This document shows, piece by piece, positions 19,725-28,574 of a stretch of DNA of 64,000 nt. A program made the position numbers and the translations under genes. This stretch comes from an uncultured Flavobacteriaceae bacterium. GTDB taxonomy: Bacteria > Bacteroidota > Bacteroidia > Flavobacteriales > Flavobacteriaceae. Below the pieces are notes generated by a model. The model was not told where the DNA came from and did not search any database. It saw nothing but the letters and a program-made list of their open reading frames with translations. The stretch's first letter is position 1, and each line of letters starts with the position of its first letter. The stretch is taken from positions 62,001-126,000 of the forward strand of contig CANKYF010000008.1 of assembly GCA_947487895.1 (NCBI GenBank). Direction: 5' to 3'.

Positions 19725-20549
19725 TCATAAATCTCTCTTTTTTAATAATCTATACGATAAAAAGATGAATAGAGCAGTCCAACCTAGAACGATTGCTATT
19801 TCATACCAATGCACAGAGTAGTCATACATTAATTGTGTATTATCTGGAAATTTTGTCATAGCAATTCTTTGAAAAGGTTGGTCAACTAATTTATACATTG
19901 ACTTTAAAGGAAAGAAATTTTGAATTTTCTCTGCTATTCCAGTGTCTAGTTTCCATGATAATAAACCAAATAGAATCCATTCAACAATAAACAGTATAAA
20001 CAAAAAAGCTAGGGCAAAAGCTGAGCGCCTTACTAGCATGCCAAAAAATAAACAAAGACTAAAGAAACCTATTAGTTTAACAAAGTAAGCAATTAAAAAT
20101 TCAGTTTCTCTTATAATTATCGAGAACTCATTGTAACTAGAATAGTAAAGACCTATACAAAGCGTTATAATAAAAATAAGAATTGTAGAAACTAATGAAA
20201 AGAATGCTATAGTATAAAATTTTGAAAGAATAAATTCTTTTTTACTTAAACCATCAATTAGGTTTTGTTTTATGGTTTTATTGCTGTACTCATTACCTAT
20301 CATACTAACCACAACAATAGCAAAAAAGAATTTGAATTGTGAAGCAAAGAATGTAGTTAAATGCCAGATAACAGGGAAGTTAAATATGCCTAATTCACCC
20401 AGTTCTAAAGTGAAAAAACCAAAAACATTAATTTTAAATGAGGATAATAATATCACAAAGAATGGTAAAATAAACGATACAAAAATGAGTATTTTACTAG
20501 TTTTATTTAAGAGAAGCTTTTGTAGCTCTAAATTTAATAATCTTAACAT
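19725..20549 (-). CDS. ABC-2 type transporter permease
   Basis: A 274-residue inner-membrane protein with about six hydrophobic segments (ILIFVSFILPFFVILL, FAIVVVSMIGNEYSN, FFSLVSTILIFIITLCIGLYY, IGFFSLCLFFGMLV, FALAFLFILFIVEWILFGLL, EIAIVLGWTALFIFL). The IGNEYSNKTIKQNLIDGLSKKEF loop after the second segment is the usual ABC-2 signature position. It lies 14 bases after the ATPase gene and forms an exporter with it. The substrate cannot be told; the family includes bacitracin-type and other peptide or lipid exporters. It does not look like GldF. Confidence 0.88.
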   Translation of the reverse strand: MLRLLNLELQKLLLNKTSKILIFVSFILPFFVILLSSFKINVFGFFTLELGELGIFNFPVIWHLTTFFASQFKFFFAIVVVSMIGNEYSNKTIKQNLIDGLSKKEFILSKFYTIAFFSLVSTILIFIITLCIGLYYSSYNEFSIIIRETEFLIAYFVKLIGFFSLCLFFGMLVRRSAFALAFLFILFIVEWILFGLLSWKLDTGIAEKIQNFFPLKSMYKLVDQPFQRIAMTKFPDNTQLMYDYSVHWYEIAIVLGWTALFIFLSYRLLKKRDL

Positions 20550-20563
20550 GTTCTTGGTTTTGG

Positions 20564-21463
20564 TTAGTTTTGGTTATCTGTTAATTGTAAAAACTGTTCT
20601 TCTAAACTTTCTTTACGTTGTACTAAATGAGTAAGTATAATTCCTTTACTGAAAAGAAATTTGTTGAAGTCTTCAGATTTCATGGGTTCAGTTAAAAATG
20701 CGGTGATTAAATCATCTTCAATTTTCACATTTCCAAATGAATTATGAGCTTCTAATAGTTTAACCAAATCTTCAGCATTATTACATTTCAGTTCAAAGAA
20801 TCCATGACTAGAAATCATTTCGTCTACTCTACCAGAATATAACTTTTCACCTTTTCTAAGCACAACTACATGAGAACATACTTTTTCAACTTCGTCTAAT
20901 AGGTGAGAGGCTAATAATATCGTAGTGCCTTTTGCTGCAATTTGTTTTATGATTTCTCTAATTTGATGAATACCTTGAGGATCTAGTCCGTTAGTAGGTT
21001 CGTCTAAAATTAAAATTTCAGGATCGTTTAAAAGGGCAGAAGCAATGGCTAAACGTTGTTTCATACCTAAAGAAAAGGTTTTAAACTTACTGTCTTTTCT
21101 TTCTAAAAGTCCCACAACTTCTAATTTTTCTTCAATCTTACTGTAATCAACACCTTTTATTTTGCATACTAGTTTTAAGTTATCATAACCAGACATATAA
21201 GGGTAAAAATTTGGGCGTTCAATAATGGCTCCTACTTTTTTAAGAGCATTATGCGTTGAGGTATTACCATCAAACCAATGAAAATCTCCAGCAGTTTTAT
21301 TTACTACATTAAGAACAATACCCAAGGTTGTAGATTTTCCACTTCCGTTAGGTCCTAAAATACCATATACATTTCCTTTGTTTATGGTAAATGATAAGTC
21401 TTTTACGGCTGTTAAGTAGCCAAATTTTTTTGTGAGGTTGTTAATTGTAAGAATGGATTCCAA
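20564..21463 (-). CDS. ABC transporter ATP-binding protein
   Basis: A 299-residue ATPase that powers the adjacent ABC-2 permease. It has Walker A GPNGSGKST (about residues 38-46), a signature segment FSLGMKQRLAIASALL (LSLGMKQR type, typical of ABC-2/BcrA-like ATPases), Walker B ILILDEPTNGLDP and the switch histidine in LLASHLLDEVE. The C-terminal 80 residues are the regulatory extension seen in exporters of this group. It is the first gene of the minus-strand run and faces the divergent gene at 21583, so its promoter must lie in the 119-base gap. Whether the exporter is linked functionally to the T9SS proteins downstream is unknown. Confidence 0.92.
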   Translation of the reverse strand: MESILTINNLTKKFGYLTAVKDLSFTINKGNVYGILGPNGSGKSTTLGIVLNVVNKTAGDFHWFDGNTSTHNALKKVGAIIERPNFYPYMSGYDNLKLVCKIKGVDYSKIEEKLEVVGLLERKDSKFKTFSLGMKQRLAIASALLNDPEILILDEPTNGLDPQGIHQIREIIKQIAAKGTTILLASHLLDEVEKVCSHVVVLRKGEKLYSGRVDEMISSHGFFELKCNNAEDLVKLLEAHNSFGNVKIEDDLITAFLTEPMKSEDFNKFLFSKGIILTHLVQRKESLEEQFLQLTDNQN

Positions 21464-21582
21464 GTTGTAACATTTTAATAGCCAAAATAATTGGCGTTGG
21501 TTAGTTATATGGGTAAGACGAGGCTATTCATATTTTGTTACATGATAGTATAAAAACCTTTAAAATTAACTAATTTTACCTT

Positions 21583-22644
21583 ATGGAGGATTTAAAAATA
21601 TCTAAGAAGAAACCATCGTATCCTATAAGTAAAAAGTTAAGTGATTATTTAGCTGAATACAATAGAAATATTGAAATACCGATTTTTTATGAGGATTTGT
21701 TGCGTTTTCAGGGATCTGTGGTTGTTTACGATGAAGATGATAATGATACCCTATGGATTAGGGTCTATTACAACGATTATGAAAGAGAAGAAATAGAAAT
21801 GTCTTTAAAAAAGGTATATACTATTTTACACTCTGATGGTAATGAGGAAGCGCACCCCTTTTTAAGTGTAGATGCTATAGATTATTGTACGTTTGGTAAT
21901 TCTAAACCTTTTAGAATAAAAATCAGAAATATTTTAAATGACAATTTCACGTATTTCTATGTTAAAAGGGCCGATGCTTCTAGAGCTTATGGACTAGAGT
22001 TAGAACATATGCTATCTCCGTACAATCTTAATTTTTTAGTACATAAAGATACTTTGATAGAAGAACATATTGCTGGAATACCAGGTGATGTTTTTATAAA
22101 GAATATGTTACCTAATTGTAGTAGGTCTGAAAAAGCTCAAATTGCTAAAGAGTTTGTTAAATTTAATGAGCGTTGTATGATAAGACTTTTGGGAGATATG
22201 CGTTCTTATAATTATGTAATTGTACCTACACATGATTTTGATCATGTAGTTTATAAAATAAGAGCGATTGATTTTGATCAGCAATCTTATGAAGGAAAAT
22301 TAAATATTTACAGACCTCAGTTTTTTAAGGAGAATTTAAATATGGTACAGATGGTTTCGGGTACTTTAAAGAAACTATCTATAAATCAATACAAAATAGA
22401 AGAACGTTCTATATTGGTTAAAAGAATGAAAAGTTTTAATGATAGAATAGATCTTTTAATGGCTTGTATGAAAGATGATATCATTTCAACAGAAAAACAT
22501 ATTGATATGCTCAAGAAGGAAATTTTCAAGTATTCTAAAGACGAAAATTTTCTTGGATGCCTAACCATGGGGCAAATACTAAAGTGCGGATTAGAATTTT
22601 TAACTACTAATTACGAAAACGTAAATCCTTTAAAAATAAGTTAG
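21583..22644 (+). CDS. Conserved hypothetical protein, possibly a divergent kinase fold
   Basis: A cytoplasmic 353-residue protein that I do not recognise as a named family. The middle contains segments arranged like the C-lobe of a protein-kinase-like fold: a hinge-like LIEEHIAGIPGD (about residue 158), a helix EFVKFNERCMIRLLGDM, a catalytic-loop-like GDMRSYN (Asp then Asn four positions later), strand VYKIRAIDFDQQ with a possible metal-binding DFD, and a helical C-terminus. No glycine-rich ATP loop is obvious in the first 150 residues, which are strand-rich. The kinase idea is an inference from spacing only. It converges on the pRiA4b-like gene, sharing the bases TTAG of both stop codons. 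Confidence 0.7.
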   Translation: MEDLKISKKKPSYPISKKLSDYLAEYNRNIEIPIFYEDLLRFQGSVVVYDEDDNDTLWIRVYYNDYEREEIEMSLKKVYTILHSDGNEEAHPFLSVDAIDYCTFGNSKPFRIKIRNILNDNFTYFYVKRADASRAYGLELEHMLSPYNLNFLVHKDTLIEEHIAGIPGDVFIKNMLPNCSRSEKAQIAKEFVKFNERCMIRLLGDMRSYNYVIVPTHDFDHVVYKIRAIDFDQQSYEGKLNIYRPQFFKENLNMVQMVSGTLKKLSINQYKIEERSILVKRMKSFNDRIDLLMACMKDDIISTEKHIDMLKKEIFKYSKDENFLGCLTMGQILKCGLEFLTTNYENVNPLKIS

Positions 22645-23153
22645 TTCCAGTTTTCGTTAAAGTCTAGGTTATCATAATCATCTACATCATAATCATCATC
22701 AAATTCATTGAATGTATCATCACCTTCAGCTTCAAATACACGATCTGGAGCTGTATCAGGAATTTGACCATGAACAAACATAAGGTTAGGGTAATCGGTG
22801 GTTTCGGCTTCATCAACAATTTCAGCAAGCTCAACGTAAAATGTCCACATGCTTAAAAAATCGTAGACATAAATTAGTTTAGGTTGCACTTCATGAACAA
22901 CATCATTTATAGCTGTTTCATTCATTAAACGAGCATTACCGCTATCACTTAAGTCAAATAGGGAAATCTCTTCACCTTGATCCCATTGATCGTTACTTAA
23001 ATAAAAAGAAGCCATTTCACTACCATCAAAACCAAAAGATTGTGTAATGATGTTATGTAAATCTTCAAGAGTATCAGTTTCTCTAATTTCTAAATCACGA
23101 AAAATATCCTCTTCAGTATCGTTGTCTAGTATAACTCTAAACCTGTAAATCAT
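22641..23153 (-). CDS. Plasmid pRiA4b ORF-3-like family protein
   Basis: A 170-residue cytoplasmic protein. The N-terminal 120 residues fit the PRiA4_ORF3 family: IYRFRVILDNDTEEDIFRDLEI, LEDLHNIITQSFGFDGSEMASFYL and a YVYDFLSMWTFYVELAEI strand pattern. Members occur as passengers of plasmids and IS1096-type elements, but chromosomal stand-alone copies are common in flavobacteria and no transposase is near. The last 40 residues are extremely acidic and low in complexity (DDDYDVDDYDNLDF), probably disordered. The molecular role is unknown. A promoter-like element lies just upstream, inside the end of ctaA. Confidence 0.82.
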   Translation of the reverse strand: MIYRFRVILDNDTEEDIFRDLEIRETDTLEDLHNIITQSFGFDGSEMASFYLSNDQWDQGEEISLFDLSDSGNARLMNETAINDVVHEVQPKLIYVYDFLSMWTFYVELAEIVDEAETTDYPNLMFVHGQIPDTAPDRVFEAEGDDTFNEFDDDYDVDDYDNLDFNENWN

Positions 23154-23170
23154 TATAATAAATTATGCTG

Positions 23171-23201
23171 CAAAGTTAAGCTTTTTTGGTTATTTGCTAA
23201 A
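23171..23201 (-). promoter_or_regulatory. Putative flavobacterial promoter of the pRiA4b-like gene
   Basis: On the minus strand a -7 box TAACTTTG (complement of CAAAGTTA) is preceded by TTTA at exactly 19 bases, close to the Bacteroidetes consensus TTTG-N19-TAnnTTTG. It overlaps the 3' end of ctaA and ends 18 bases before the start codon. Confidence 0.5.
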
Positions 23202-24203
23202 GCGATGTAAAGTAAAAGTCATTGCACTTAATAAGAAAAACGCACCTACTTGATGTGCAACACCTAACCAAACAGGAACTTGTAATAATATGGTTAAAAC
23301 ACCTAATAAAAATTGTATACCAACTATTATTAATAAAGTATGTATTCCTTTGGTTTGAAAATTTGTAAGACTTAGTTTTTTAGACTTTCTCCAAATTAGA
23401 AACACAAATAATACCACTATATATGCTAGTGACCTATGTACAAATTGCACTCCGCTTTTTCCCTCTATAAAATTTTTGTAAACTGGACTTTGTTCAATAT
23501 AAACCGTAGGATGCATAAACTTACCTTCGCTCATCATTGGCCAATGATTATGAATAAAACCAGCATCTAAACCAGCAACAAAAGCCCCATAAATAATTTG
23601 AATTAGTAAAATGGCTAACCCCCAACGTATTAAATTTCTAAATTTAATATTGATTTGTTTTTTGTTTGGAAACATTAAATCTAAAGCCACCCAAAAGGTA
23701 TAAGCAAAAGTTATAAACGCGGTGGTTAAATGAGCGGCTAACCTGTAGTGACTTACATCTGGGTTGTCTACTAAACCACTTTTTACCATATACCAACCTA
23801 AAAAACCTTGAAAACCACCTAAACAAAGCAAAATAACGGATTTTTTTATTGTAGATTTGGTAAGTTGTTTTCGTATTAAAAAGTATAAAAACGGAATAAA
23901 AAATACTACCCCAATAAATCTTCCAATAACGCGGTGTAGCCATTCCCAGAAGTAAATATCTTTAAAATCTTGAAGCGTAAAGTGAGTATTTAATTTTTGA
24001 TATTCAGGGTATTGTTTATATAAATTGAATGCTTCTTGCCATTCAGTTTCATTCATTGGGGGAATGGTTCCAGATATTAACTTATAATTTGATATAGACA
24101 ACCCTGAGTGAGTTAATCTTGTGATACCACCAACTATCACCATTATAAAAATTAAAACACAACCTGTTAGTAACCAATAAATGACTTTTTTATGATCCTT
24201 CAT
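23190..24203 (-). CDS. ctaA: Heme A synthase (COX15/CtaA)
   Basis: An integral membrane enzyme of 337 residues that oxidises the C8 methyl of heme O to a formyl group, giving heme A for aa3-type cytochrome oxidase. About eight transmembrane segments are visible. The family motifs are present: TRLTHSGLSISNYKLISGTIPP near residue 27, and four haem-ligand histidines in WEWLHRVIGRF, YRLAAHLTTAF, FVHRSLAY and GVAHQVGAFF. The gene starts one base after the GNAT stop codon and is the last member of a minus-strand run. The first track ORF at 23644-23943 is a shadow frame. Confidence 0.96.
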   Translation of the reverse strand: MKDHKKVIYWLLTGCVLIFIMVIVGGITRLTHSGLSISNYKLISGTIPPMNETEWQEAFNLYKQYPEYQKLNTHFTLQDFKDIYFWEWLHRVIGRFIGVVFFIPFLYFLIRKQLTKSTIKKSVILLCLGGFQGFLGWYMVKSGLVDNPDVSHYRLAAHLTTAFITFAYTFWVALDLMFPNKKQINIKFRNLIRWGLAILLIQIIYGAFVAGLDAGFIHNHWPMMSEGKFMHPTVYIEQSPVYKNFIEGKSGVQFVHRSLAYIVVLFVFLIWRKSKKLSLTNFQTKGIHTLLIIVGIQFLLGVLTILLQVPVWLGVAHQVGAFFLLSAMTFTLHRFSK

Positions 24204-24204
24204 T

Positions 24205-24657
24205 TTATGATAGATTTTTATTAAAACATAGACTGTTTTCTATGTCTTTATACTGCCCATAATTTGGTATTATAGTGTATTTCATTTTTTTATAAAAAGA
24301 CATGGCTTCTATTTGTCGTTTTCCAGTTTCTAAAACACAAGTACTATAGCCCTCTTCTTTAGCCCATTTCTCTAATTCAGTTAGAATTTTACCAGCAATT
24401 CCTTCACCACGTGCATCTACTCTAGTAAACATTCTTTTAATTTCTACGGAATTTTCATTGTACTTTTTAAAAGCACCGCAACCAACAGGTTTTTGGTTTT
24501 TATAAGCCACAACTACATGCTTTAAAATTTCAATTCCATTGTATTGATGATAGAAATCATGATCTTCTCCATCTACAATCTTTAAATAATCATTTAAGTG
24601 ATCTACTAGCGCAATAAAGTCTTTGTTTTTAGAGTCTGTTCTAACAATTTTAATCAT
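24205..24657 (-). CDS. GNAT family N-acetyltransferase
   Basis: A 150-residue acetyltransferase. The acetyl-CoA-binding motif A is RMFTRVDARGEGIAGKILTE (arginine-x-x-glycine-x-alanine type), followed by the motif B helix TCVLETGKRQIEAMSFYKKM and a C-terminal strand IIPNYGQYKDIENSLCF. The substrate is not predictable; nearest relatives are often annotated as general amine or antibiotic acetyltransferases. It overlaps the end of the CCA-adding enzyme gene by 8 bases, which indicates translational coupling. Confidence 0.9.
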   Translation of the reverse strand: MIKIVRTDSKNKDFIALVDHLNDYLKIVDGEDHDFYHQYNGIEILKHVVVAYKNQKPVGCGAFKKYNENSVEIKRMFTRVDARGEGIAGKILTELEKWAKEEGYSTCVLETGKRQIEAMSFYKKMKYTIIPNYGQYKDIENSLCFNKNLS

Positions 24658-26074
24658 TAGTATTTGCTTTTAAACCAAGTTTTTGTCCTCTTTTGAGCAT
24701 TAAATTGTAAGCCGCTTCATATTCATTTGGAATATCTCCTTCAAGAATGGCTTCCTTTATAAATTCCTTAATGATGCCTATTTCTTTTGAAGGTTTAATA
24801 TTGAAAGTTTTCATTATTTCTTCTCCAGAAATTGGTGGTTGAAAGTTTCTAACATGATCGCGTTCTTCAACTTCAATAATTTTTTCTCTAACAATTTTAA
24901 AGTTGTTATGGTATTTTTTGAATTTTTTAGGATTTTTGGTGGTAATGTCTGCTTCGCAAAGTGTCATTAAATCATCAACATAATCTCCAGCATCAAACAC
25001 CAAGCGTCTTACCGCAGAATCTGTTACAATATCTTGCGCTAATACAATTGGGCGCGAGCTCATCAATACCATTTTTTGAACAAATTTCATTTTGTCATTC
25101 AATGGCATTTTCAATCTTTTGAATAAGCGAAACACCATTTTTGAACCTTCAAATTCATGACCATGGAACGTCCAACCAATTTTCTTATGGAATTTTTTAG
25201 TTGGCGCTTTACCAATATCGTGCAATAGAGCAGCCCAACGTAACCAAAGGTCATCAGTATGTTTTGAAATATTATCTACTACTTCTAAAGTATGGTAAAA
25301 GTTGTCTTTATGGCGTTGTCCTTCAACTTCTTCAACGCCTTTTAAAGCCATAAGCTCTGGTAATATATATTCTAGTAATCCGGTTTTTTCTAATAATAGA
25401 AAGCCTACAGATGGTTTAGGAGCTTCAAGAATTTTATTTAATTCTACAACAATACGTTCTTTTGTGATGATTTTTATTCTTGAAGCGTTTCTTGAAATAG
25501 CCTCTAAACTTTCAGCTTCAATAGTAAAATTAAGTTGCGTAGCAAATCTTATAGCTCGCAACATCCTTAATGGATCATCACTATAGGTAATGTCTGGATT
25601 TAAGGGTGTTTTAATGATTTTATTTTCTAAATCCTTAATTCCGTTAAATGGATCTAGTAAATCTCCAAAAGTGTTTTTATTTACACTTAAAGCTAGTGCA
25701 TTTATAGTAAAATCTCTACGGTTTTGATCATCTTCTAAAGAGCCGTTTTCTACCACAGGATTCCTGCTATTTTCGGAATAAGATTCTTTTCTTGCTCCTA
25801 CAAATTCAATTTCAATAGTATTGAATTTTATCATAGCAGTACCATAAGTCTTAAATATTTGAACTTTAGGTGTATTGGGAAGATTTTTAGCAACTTGTTT
25901 AGCTAGGTCTATACCACTGCCTATGGCAACAATATCTATATCTTTTGCATTGCCTCTTTGTAAAAGAAAATCACGTACAAAGCCACCAATTACAAAAGCT
26001 TCAAGCTTAAGTTCTTCAACAGATTGCGTTATAGTTTTAAAAACAGATTGTTGTAAAGCTTCTTTGTAATTCAT
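24650..26074 (-). CDS. cca: CCA tRNA nucleotidyltransferase / poly(A) polymerase family with HD domain
   Basis: Adds or repairs the CCA end of tRNAs. The start chosen is the second methionine (MNYKEALQQSVFKTI, 474 residues); the longer track form adds only MDQITSGKHI from a start at 26104. The nucleotidyltransferase head has FVIGGFVRDFLL (about residues 28-39) and the catalytic pair in DIDIVAIG, then RRDFTINALAL and the tRNA-binding region RAIRFATQLNF. An HD phosphohydrolase domain follows (ALLHDIGKAPTK, FHGHEFEGS). Class II, bacterial type; it cannot be excluded that it is a poly(A) polymerase, but with one such gene seen the CCA role is most likely. It lies 50 bases after the threonylcarbamoyl-AMP synthase gene. 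Confidence 0.88.
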   Translation of the reverse strand: MNYKEALQQSVFKTITQSVEELKLEAFVIGGFVRDFLLQRGNAKDIDIVAIGSGIDLAKQVAKNLPNTPKVQIFKTYGTAMIKFNTIEIEFVGARKESYSENSRNPVVENGSLEDDQNRRDFTINALALSVNKNTFGDLLDPFNGIKDLENKIIKTPLNPDITYSDDPLRMLRAIRFATQLNFTIEAESLEAISRNASRIKIITKERIVVELNKILEAPKPSVGFLLLEKTGLLEYILPELMALKGVEEVEGQRHKDNFYHTLEVVDNISKHTDDLWLRWAALLHDIGKAPTKKFHKKIGWTFHGHEFEGSKMVFRLFKRLKMPLNDKMKFVQKMVLMSSRPIVLAQDIVTDSAVRRLVFDAGDYVDDLMTLCEADITTKNPKKFKKYHNNFKIVREKIIEVEERDHVRNFQPPISGEEIMKTFNIKPSKEIGIIKEFIKEAILEGDIPNEYEAAYNLMLKRGQKLGLKANTND

Positions 26075-26127
26075 TATGTGTTTGCCACTTGTTATTTGAT
26101 CCAAGCACCACTATTTTGTTGGTAAAC

Positions 26128-26688
26128 TTAAGGTCTAATTATTTTAACAATACCAGAGTTACTTAACTTAATAATGGATGATGGTTTTGCACAAATTTTT
26201 TCGTGATGCAAATTTACAACATAGTCAACTCCTTTTATAACTTCGGGAGCTATTTCTTTATAAGATTTTGGTGTAGGTTGACCACTAATGTTAGCAGATG
26301 TTGAGACAATTGCTCCGTTAAATTTTCTTGACAACCAGTAGCAAAATTCATCGTCAGGTATTCTTATGGCAATAGTGTTGTCTTCAGCAATTAAATTAGA
26401 TGCTAAATTTTTAGCTTCATCATAAATAATTGTTGTTGGTTTGTCTGCAACATCAATAATATTTTTAGCAGCAAAAGGAATCTCATTTACATATTTTTTT
26501 AACATTCTATCGTCTGCAACCAAACAAATAAGTGCTTTACTATCTTCGCGTTGCTTTAAATTATATACTTTCTGTACTGCTTCAGGGTTAGAAGCATCGC
26601 AACCAATACCCCAAACAGTATCTGTAGGGTAGAGTATAAGACCACCTTCTTTAAGTATTTTTAAAGTGTTATTTATTTCATGGTTCAT
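26128..26688 (-). CDS. L-threonylcarbamoyladenylate synthase (Sua5/YciO/YrdC family)
   Basis: Makes threonylcarbamoyl-AMP from threonine, bicarbonate and ATP, the first step of the t6A37 tRNA modification. The protein has 186 residues, so only the YrdC domain, without the C-terminal Sua5 domain. The motifs are LILYPTDTVWGIGCDASN (about residues 17-34), the KxR-type VYNLKQREDSKALI, and IVSTSANISGQPTPKSYKEI. It is the first gene of a run with cca, GNAT and ctaA, so it may share a promoter with cca; both act on tRNA. A YciO paralogue with another role is the main alternative. Confidence 0.9.
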   Translation of the reverse strand: MNHEINNTLKILKEGGLILYPTDTVWGIGCDASNPEAVQKVYNLKQREDSKALICLVADDRMLKKYVNEIPFAAKNIIDVADKPTTIIYDEAKNLASNLIAEDNTIAIRIPDDEFCYWLSRKFNGAIVSTSANISGQPTPKSYKEIAPEVIKGVDYVVNLHHEKICAKPSSIIKLSNSGIVKIIRP

Positions 26689-26816
26689 AATTAGTTAAAA
26701 CTCTAGTTTTATTTATGAATATATGTTGATTAATTAAATGTAAAATTAAAACTATAATTTACAAATAGAAGTAAGCTTAACTTGTTTATTTTTGTTTCTA
26801 TCTAAAATATTAATGA

Positions 26817-27749
26817 ATGGGATTTTCAAATAGTGTATTAAATGCTTTATCAAGTGTAACAAGAAAGATGCCTCATCATCGCAAGTTAAACCAGCTTTAT
26901 AAAAATTTTAATAAACTATTATTGTTTTTAGGGGCAGAACCTATTGTAAAAGCCAAAATGAAAGATGGTACTACAATGCTCGTAGATTTAAGTACTAAAA
27001 CAGAGAGAACATCTTTTTATACTGGTCAATATGATCCCAATTTGGTACCTATTATTCATTCTTTATTCAATCCCAATTTATGCTTTTTAGATATTGGTGG
27101 TAATATTGGGTATTATTCTGTTTCTATAGGTAATTTAATTAGGTCTAAAACAGCTTCAGGCAAGGTAGTGGCTTTTGAACCTTTTGAGGGTAATTATTTA
27201 AGGCTTACAAATAATTTAAAGAAAAATGATTTAAATGATATATGTAAAGCTAACCAATTTGGGTTGTCTAATAAATCTGAAGCAACTGAAATCACATTGA
27301 GAGAAGATTTTAAGCATGGGTCAAATACCGGAAATGCAGCTATTAGAACTAGTGAAGCCATGGATGAAGGATTTAAACTATCACCAATTAGGCTTGAAAA
27401 ATTAGATGATATTTGGGATGAAAGTTATGATGACTATGGCCATATTGATATTATAAAAATGGATATTGAAGGACATGAAGATTTTTGCTTAGATGGAGGA
27501 AAGGAAACGATAGGAAAGCATCGTCCAACAATATTAATGGAAGTTAACAAACCATATTACGAAGCAAGAAATGTTAAGTTAGACGAATTGTTTCTTCCTC
27601 TTATTCCAGAAAATTATAGAATTTACAAGCAAAAAGGGAAAAAATGGTATCAAATAGAATCTTTTAATGATTGTTCTACTATGGATGACGTTTTTTTGGT
27701 CCCTATAGAGAAACTTAGTATGAGTGGATATACTATTTTTGAAGCCTAA
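26817..27749 (+). CDS. FkbM family methyltransferase
   Basis: A 310-residue SAM-dependent methyltransferase, probably O-methylating a sugar of a surface glycan. The SAM-binding loop is CFLDIGGNIGYYSVSIGN (about residue 85) followed by VVAFEPFEGNYLRL, and the FkbM-type end IDIIKMDIEGHEDFCLDGG. It is the first gene of the plus-strand glycan set, 15 bases before a GT2 gene. A -7 box TATTTTTG lies at 26787-26794, without a matching -33 box. Confidence 0.9.
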   Translation: MGFSNSVLNALSSVTRKMPHHRKLNQLYKNFNKLLLFLGAEPIVKAKMKDGTTMLVDLSTKTERTSFYTGQYDPNLVPIIHSLFNPNLCFLDIGGNIGYYSVSIGNLIRSKTASGKVVAFEPFEGNYLRLTNNLKKNDLNDICKANQFGLSNKSEATEITLREDFKHGSNTGNAAIRTSEAMDEGFKLSPIRLEKLDDIWDESYDDYGHIDIIKMDIEGHEDFCLDGGKETIGKHRPTILMEVNKPYYEARNVKLDELFLPLIPENYRIYKQKGKKWYQIESFNDCSTMDDVFLVPIEKLSMSGYTIFEA

Positions 27750-27764
27750 AAGAAAGAGATTTAG

Positions 27765-28574
27765 ATGAAAAGTAGTATCAAATCAGCTTTAATTATTACA
27801 ACTTATAATTGGACAGAAGCACTAGAATTGGTTTTAGAAAGTGTTAAAAGACAAGTGGAGTTTCCAACTGAAGTAATTGTTGCAGATGACGGGTCTAAAA
27901 ATGAAACGAAACATTTAATAGAAAGATTTCAACACGATTTTCCTGTTCCGTTAAAACATATTTGGCATGAAGATAATGGATTTAGGAGGTCTGCAATATT
28001 AAATTTGGCAATTTCTAAAACAAATGTCGATTATATAATTCAACTAGACGGTGATTGTATTATTCACAAAAATTTTGTGAGAGACCATATTAGGTCTTGT
28101 AATAAAAATGTGTATTTATTTGGTTCTCGAGTAAACATTCAAGAGCATTATTTAATTCATCTTTTTAAAAGAAAAATTATAGCTTTTTCATATTTATCAA
28201 AAGGTATAAAAAAACGTAATAGAAATATTCATTTGCCTTTTTTGGGCTCTATTTTATATAAAGAAAATAAAGCGTTATCTAAAAAAATAAGAGGTTGTAA
28301 CTTATCTTATTGGAAATCAGATTTTTTAAAAGTAAATGGATATAATGAGGATATGACAGGTTGGGGAAGAGAAGATTCTGAACTGATAGTTAGAATGATA
28401 AACAGTGGTGTTTTAGGAAAAAGATTAAAATATAAAGCCATAATATATCATATTTGGCATAAAGAAAGTTCAAAAGAGAAATTAAATATTAATCACACTA
28501 TTCAAGAAAGTGCCATGAAAAATAAATTGGTTTGGTGTGAAAACGGTATTGATAAATATTTAGGTGAAGCGTAA
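27765..28574 (+). CDS. Glycosyltransferase family 2 protein
   Basis: A 269-residue GT-A fold glycosyltransferase. The nucleotide-sugar site is shown by TYNWTEALELVLESV, VIVADDGSKNET (about residue 40) and the DxD motif QLDGDCIIH. The C-terminal half has GCNLSYWKSDFLKVNGYNE and GWGREDSELIVRM, as in galactosyl/N-acetylgalactosaminyl transferases of the chondroitin-synthase type (the acceptor-side ED motif). It transfers a sugar to a surface glycan or lipopolysaccharide; the sugar is unknown. The downstream kinase gene overlaps its end by 11 bases. Confidence 0.93.
   Translation: MKSSIKSALIITTYNWTEALELVLESVKRQVEFPTEVIVADDGSKNETKHLIERFQHDFPVPLKHIWHEDNGFRRSAILNLAISKTNVDYIIQLDGDCIIHKNFVRDHIRSCNKNVYLFGSRVNIQEHYLIHLFKRKIIAFSYLSKGIKKRNRNIHLPFLGSILYKENKALSKKIRGCNLSYWKSDFLKVNGYNEDMTGWGREDSELIVRMINSGVLGKRLKYKAIIYHIWHKESSKEKLNINHTIQESAMKNKLVWCENGIDKYLGEA

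Noticed and set aside
20272-20634. 120-aa plus-strand ORF over the ABC permease and ATPase junction
   Set aside because: Antisense to two well-supported genes with no recognisable domain.
19725-21463. Gliding ABC transporter GldA/GldF
   Set aside because: The signature and neighbours fit a general ABC-2 exporter; no other gld genes are present.
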